Below, piece after piece: positions 58,745-64,000 of a stretch of 64,000 nucleotides of DNA. The stretch's first letter is position 1; each line of letters starts with the position of its first letter. A program made the position numbers and the translations under genes. The notes under the pieces are model-generated. The model did not search any database and was not told the origin of the DNA. It saw nothing but the letters and a program-made list of their open reading frames with translations. Source of the stretch: Hanleya hanleyi (lineage: Eukaryota; Mollusca; Polyplacophora; Lepidopleurida; Hanleyidae); the NCBI GenBank assembly GCA_036873755.1, contig JAVTVY010039313.1, positions 107,382 to 171,381 of the forward strand, given 5' to 3'.

Positions 58745-59640
58745 CAGAGATTTGGCGAGACCAAAGACAACTAAACGCGAAGTCTGAGACAAATCGGAAA
58801 GCCGCAAAGTTGTAAGAAAGAAGTCGTCTGTCGACATAAGTCTGTTCCGTAAAGAATTAATCTGGCGTCGAATAACCTCATTAAAGCTGGGTACAGAGTT
58901 AATCCCAAACATGTAAGTAGCACTACAATTGCGCGGGGAGTGCATTATAACCAGCGAAATACGTTGTTGTATGTGACACGCATTTTTTCCAGTTACATGA
59001 CGAGTACAACGACCACAGATCGAATAAAAATGTTGGCACGAGTGCATAATGTTCTAGTTTGCACGCCCAGTGAGATCGCTGGAGATAAAATGATCAAGAT
59101 ATTTGGCGTTGTCAACGTAATTTTGTCAGCTGTGAGCCAGACAGTTTAACAGAGTGTGCTCTCACGTCATTGAACGAAAACACACGCATAAGCATTTCTT
59201 AGTGATGAAGACTATATTATTGTCAGTCGCAAAAATATCACATATATCAAGTGGATTCTAAAGGACTAATAAGGCATAAGTCGTCAGCGTATAATAGGTG
59301 GTTAAAGAACACTCCGGCTAATTTCATCCTAAATTGGACCGAGATATCTTGATGTCTTGTTCAAGTATGTAGACATTAAAGAACAGAAGAGACAGAATTC
59401 CTCTTTGGTGAACTCCATTTCCAGGAGAGAACCCTCCGAGAAGGCATACCCACATCCTGGTGGCCATGATAGGCGCAAAAGGACGCCATTGCCCAGGTGA
59501 CGTCAGGTCAAGGTTAGGCACTGGGTAATACTTTAACATTGTCTCTAGTGCAATATCCGGAAAATAATTAGCATTGTGGCTTTCAAAATACAAAATATTC
59601 AAACAATTTTGAAGATGTTATTGTCTCGGAGTTAAAGAGG
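58745..59640 (-). pseudogene. LINE-C: degraded reverse transcriptase
   Basis: The minus strand, in shifting frames, reads GVHQRGILSLLFFNVYI (RT motif B region, usually GVRQGGILSP), ISRSNLG, NHLLYADDLCLISP (motif C, YADD intact) and a C-terminal stretch YMFGINSVPSFNEVIRRQIN, SLRNRLMS. It is a non-LTR retrotransposon of undetermined clade, heavily frameshifted. It lies upstream of the host gene, in the same orientation. Confidence 0.75.
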
Positions 59641-60488
59641 CATTTGCAACAAAAATCATCGCATATAAATGTTCGTACATAAAATAATACAGCATTCAAA
59701 TGTTAAGGAATGGTTCGCTGCCTAACATCGGCGTGACGACACATGCATCATGACGTCGTGTCCTGCCTTTTGTCGTTAGAGACTTCCATCTCGGGACTGT
59801 TCTATTAATATTTATGACATATAATCTCCAATATTATTATCTCGCTTATTCTGTTTCGCACATAGTGTCAGTGCAGAATTATCGCTCCAAGAGATATTTA
59901 TGCAGTAGGTATTGTAACATACCAATCTCAGAGATTTATCTGCTTGGACACATTTCATGTGTACGCTGTATACCAGTGCTATTTCTTCTAATGTTTTCTG
60001 TGGTACAGCATTATCACTGTTTTACTATCAGAGGTGTCGGGACAAAAATTTTCGCTCATGATCTTTTGTAGGTATTGAAAAATACTAATCTCCATTCGAT
60101 TTTATCCGATTTACACATTTCTTGTGTATTTTTAAACAGCGATGTTTCTTATAGTGAAGCAAAATCGCCATTAGTGTTGTCTCACTTCTGAACTGGAGGT
60201 CCGTCGTTAACTGGAGCTAAGAATTCATATAGGCATGGCTGATGAAGAGTAATCTTACTACTTTAATATTACTATGGATCTCAGCGGTATTATTCTGATG
60301 TACATGTATGTCGCGCATCATGCCAGAATCGTTATACGAAAGATATACGAACAAGAGCATGTGGAGCATATGGCTACTTGTAGGTAGAATCTGTATTCAG
60401 GATTGAAACACGCCAGTATCGTGGTTATGTTAATGTGTCAAAACAGAAAATCTCAAATTGAGATTGGTATTTTTTAATACCTACACTG
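59641..60488. repeat. Weak ~165-bp tandem pair (59885-60150); otherwise nothing
   Basis: gtaggtattgtaacatacca … cacatttcatgtgta and gtaggtattgaaaaatacta … cacatttcttgtgta look like two diverged units. The remainder is unrecognised. Confidence 0.35.
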
Positions 60489-60495
60489 TTAGCAG

Positions 60496-60816
60496 GATAT
60501 GGTCGAACCGGCCATAAAAAATATGGTTGCCCGCGACCATAAAAGTTATAGTATAGACATGACGTACCATATGTTTTATGGTCACTATCTGACAATACAA
60601 CTTATGGTCGGAGTAACCATAAAAGATCTGGTCACCAGGCGACCAGATATTTTATGGTCACTTCGACAGTGAATTATATGGTCAAGTTGACCATACAATA
60701 TATGCTCGCTCAAGCAAAATTATGGTCGAAACATTCTTCTGACCACATATTTAGTGGGCAAGAGCAACCATAAGAAATATGGTTACCATACTTTCCTGGT
60801 CGGAGGCGACCATATT
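60496..60816. mobile_element. Iterated-word element B (ATGGTC palindromes)
   Basis: At least 17 occurrences of atggtc, gaccat or close variants in 320 bp, often as hairpins (atatggtcaagttgaccata, ctggtcaccaggcgaccag, catatgttttatggtc) with short A or T runs between. No ORF. The ends share only atatggtcg as an inverted repeat. Confidence 0.6.
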
Positions 60817-60900
60817 GTCATGGATTAATACCGCTTGGTGTCATCTTGGTCACAGCCAATGGACCTTTCCGACCTGTCACCCTCACAGTAATAAGGAATC

Positions 60901-61290
60901 AGGAAGGTCTCAATAAGGTACAGGCCATAGATTCAACATACATACAGGAAAGGTACAGTTAAAGCATATACCTTATCCGTACCTCCAAATTTGCCATTTG
61001 ATTCAACATGGGCAATGTACAGATATAAGGTACGTTCCAAAAATGTTAACGATGCCTTGATTGTACCTCGCTTGAATAAGGTATCAATAAGGCACTGTGA
61101 CAAGGTATCGCTAAGGACCATTAAGGTATGGTATAGGTACATTGCGATAAATCCAGTCGAAGAGCAAGGCGCAATTAGGGTTCATCCAGAGGTACACTCA
61201 AGGTACAGGGTCTTGTGCAAGGTATGGTGAGCCATTTTATAGCTGGAGGTACCATTAAGGTACAGTCGGGTTGCTACAGAATGTACTGAT
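60901..61290. mobile_element. Iterated-word element C (AAGGTAC words)
   Basis: aaggtac, aaggtat, gaggtac or complements occur about 20 times in 390 bp, mostly in direct orientation (caataaggtacagg, ttaaggtatggtataggtac, aggtacactcaaggtacagg). No regular period and no ORF. It lies 85 bp from element B. Confidence 0.55.
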
Positions 61291-61499
61291 AAGGCATAAG
61301 CCATGGTCAAGTGTAGTTACGAGGTGTAGTCAAGTCATGGCGAAAAGTAGTACACTATAAACTTCAATAAATCAGATTGTTTTCCGCAGAATACTTTAGT
61401 TTTATTATTTGACATACATTACGTATTTAGCACTATTAAAACATATAAAAAAATGTAAATTGATAGATATATCCGCTTACGTCTTTACCAAATTTACAG

Positions 61500-61990
61500 T
61501 CTATGGTTTGACCATGCTTTCTTGTTTACATTCCTTTGTTTTTGTATCCAGACAGACTATTGTTCTCCTCAGTCCTGTGGTTTTTACATAAAAGATGGAC
61601 CGCACATTCTCATCTGAACATCTCAACACAATTGAAACATAAACAGCAACATGCTGCTCACTTCGTTAGTCTGTGATTTGGCAATTCTTTAATTATTATC
61701 TTATGTACAGTCCATGATTGTTGTATCCAGGCAGACTTTGTTAAACTATAGTAATGTGATTAATAGATAAAATCTGGAATATACACTCTCATTTCACCAC
61801 ATCAGGACTATTAACACATTTTTTACAGTAACACATAAACATCCTGCTCATTTATTTCGTGCGTGGTTTTTCACTACTTTCTTATTTACAGTCCTTTGTG
61901 CTTGTATCCAGACAGACTATTGTTCTTGTTCGTCATGTGATTTTTACATGAAAGAGGCACCATACATTCTCACCTCAACTCCCATCTCAA
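61500..61990. repeat. Imperfect tandem repeat, three ~182-bp units
   Basis: tgtatccagacagactattg (units 1, 3) and tgtatccaggcagactttgt (unit 2) recur at about 61543, 61724 and 61905, with shared gtttttacat and catcctgctca blocks. Confidence 0.7.
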
Positions 61991-63019
61991 TAAAATCACT
62001 GTTGTTTATATATCTGACTGTGAATAGCGACTTATGTTAGATGATCTCTGCCAATTGAGTTCATGTAGACATGGTAAAGAGCAAGTGAATCAACAATGAT
62101 CACCACAGTCCTCCACTTGCGGCTCTTCTATCCTATCCCATTGTCCAGTTGACCACACAAGCTGTGCTGTCGATTGTGTTGTACAGAAAGCTGAAATGAA
62201 TGAAAAACATCATTAGAGGGGTATTTCTGATTCACAAGGCTCAGGCAGCTCTTCCGATGACACAAATGTGATTCCAATGCACATGGTATTAATAATGAAT
62301 GTGTTTTCTGCAATAGGTAATCTCGGCTACTAAATAATTTGTATCATAATATATTATTTGCTGAATATCTACAAAATGACGTGACAACCTCTTTATGGAA
62401 ATAGAATGATGTGCAGGCGTTATAAATTTAGTATGGGAGTTCACAGAGTAAAGTTTTGCTCACCCTTTATTCCTCCTATATGATGTTACTAGTTATTGCC
62501 GGCAGATTTCCATTGCCATATCGGCAAGAGTGTGTTCATCAAACATCTTCTCTGACATCAGATTTTGACTGTTTCATTCTCCTAAAAGGTGCTTTGCATT
62601 TGTTGTTGGTACTGGTATGCATATACACTGCTCTCAGGTGACAGTTCAACAATCTACAACAGAGTATAAACATTCCAATGAATCAACAGTAAAAGTACAC
62701 CTCCTTAAGTTAGTCAGAAGTAGAATATTACATTTCTCTCAAAAATGAAGTTATCGCAAAGATTTTTGTATATATATTGGATTGGATATATGATTAAAAT
62801 TGGAAAAAAACGCACAAAGATATATATTGTGGTTTAGCGCTTGACTTGAGAATGGCCTCTATGTGTACACTCTCTGCTGTGACACTGGCAAGGTTGCTTT
62901 GCTTGCTTAACGTGGAGCAAAACAAGCACAGATACTGACAATTGATTTCATGGGGTACTGCCTGGCCTTTAAAAATTTGAATCAAATACATTTCTCAAAA
63001 TATTATGCCCCTGCCCCCC
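61991..63019. other. No recognisable feature
   Basis: AT-rich; no gene, exon or repeat identified. Confidence 0.4.
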
Positions 63020-63082
63020 ATATTGAAATATGTCCAAATTGAGATATTTTGACCGATTTGCACAGTAAAAACGTATGCTGGG

Positions 63083-63505
63083 CACAGCAAAGGACTAACT
63101 GGGATATATATATCCCACTTGAGATATTAAATTCAAGTTTGGGTATTGAAATATATCCTAATTGAGATATTGTGACTAATTCTCATACTAAACTCATAAT
63201 GGCGAATTTCGGCAGCTAAACTACAAAAACAAGATAGAATCTTCTTCACAAATCTGCCAATCCGATTGTATAATTTTGCTGACTTTTACTCGCCAAAATC
63301 ATTCTCTGTGATATTGCGATTATGTGCATTATTTTTTCTGGTTGTTGTTGCTGTATACTTCTCATCACTCACCACTGTTGTATGCCTTTATACGAATAGA
63401 ATAACTAGCAATATGTGCCAGCTGGATTGAAACATGAATATTCTACTTCTGACATGGATATTTTATCACATTTGGGATATATATCCCAGTTAGTACTTTG
63501 TCCCT
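63083..63505. mobile_element. Iterated-word element D (GGGATATATATCCC ends)
   Basis: The left end, caaaggactaactgggatat, matches the complement of the right end, caaagtactaactgggatat. Both are followed by a gggatatatatccca palindrome. aattgagatatt words recur inside and also just left of the end (63035-63050), so the true start may be near 63020. About 420 bp, no ORF. Confidence 0.6.
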
Positions 63506-64000
63506 GATAAAAACAGCAGTAGTATTATACTATACGAACAGAATAACTACTGTCTGTCCCACATAATATATCCGAGATGTTTTAAGCGATATTTCGGAGA
63601 CAATGTATTGGACAAGTTGGGGAAAATACTATGGGGCTATGTCAACTTCAGGTTTTATATATTTATGGAAAATGTGGATATCTACCCATATTCTGAACTG
63701 CATGGATCGATTGTTCCATGATTTTCACATCAGCGTATTACTTCGTTTAATGCGACTAATCATTCAAATATTTAATATTTCAAAAATGAAACATGGCTTC
63801 AAGAAAATTTATTTTGTAAATAAAATGGCATGTGATGGCATAATTCCATCTCAAAGTCATATCAAAGTTTTATGAAGGTAGATGCATGGACTGATAAATA
63901 AATTAGATTAAATTCTCCTAGCATGCATACACATGGCAGGGTCAGAATACCCAGAACAGATGTCCGTTTTTCCGTTTTTTATGCGGCGCACAGGCTAGCA
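63506..64000. other. No recognisable feature
   Basis: A 90-codon plus-strand frame (63603-63875) has low-complexity hydrophobic content and no family match. Confidence 0.35.

Noticed and set aside
1..64000. tRNA, rRNA or other structured RNA genes
   Set aside because: I looked for tRNA box A/B-like pairs and rRNA-like conserved stretches and found none that I could support by eye.

Overview
The window is nuclear DNA of an invertebrate animal, most likely a lophotrochozoan and probably a mollusc. It is AT-rich and full of introns. The one host gene I can build has short phase-1 EGF exons split by multi-kilobase introns. The transposable elements (Penelope-like, DIRS-like, several LINEs, hAT-like and foldback elements) are of kinds common in mollusc genomes. 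Nothing looks prokaryotic: no operons and no CRISPR array.

Host gene. One minus-strand gene runs from about 43.94 kb down to 9.37 kb and leaves the window on its 3' side. I assembled 13 exons by hand. All splice phases agree, and the sum is 1,638 nt, or 546 codons. In order they encode a leader, a three-exon galactose-binding-like domain of the kind seen in FBXL4, six MEGF-type EGF repeats, a transmembrane helix with a KRRR stop-transfer, and a juxtamembrane segment typical of receptor-type protein tyrosine phosphatases just before their first catalytic domain. The catalytic exons are not present. They should lie beyond position 1 on the minus strand, past a nested retrotransposon block. A transposon has split the second EGF exon, and part of exon 1 has a decayed duplicate at 36.5 kb.

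Layout. 0-5.6 kb: a LINE endonuclease region (minus) interrupted by a Penelope-like element (PLE-1) made of two copies in head-to-head inversion, flanked by an 18-bp target duplication. 6-9.2 kb: a terminal-inverted-repeat element built from repeated GGTGAT words, and a 385-bp duplication. 9.4-24.2 kb: the 3' half of the visible host gene, with introns holding a large inverted repeat, a tandem duplication and two dispersed repeat families. 24.7-34.4 kb: a long intron with a TIR element carrying 170-bp tandem units, a DIRS-like remnant and two foldback elements. 34.4-43.9 kb: the 5' exons of the host gene around a second, decayed Penelope-like element (PLE-2). 44-48.2 kb: two minisatellites with higher-order structure. 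48.5-50.4 kb: hAT-like and LINE insertions nested in a 63-bp repeat. 50.4-64 kb: no recognisable gene, but a LINE reverse transcriptase remnant, a palindromic MITE, minisatellite offshoots and three more 'iterated-word' elements.

Limits. Everything was read by eye. Exon ends rest on splice consensus and phase, not transcripts. Family names rest on motifs, not searches. Repeat boundaries are approximate unless stated.
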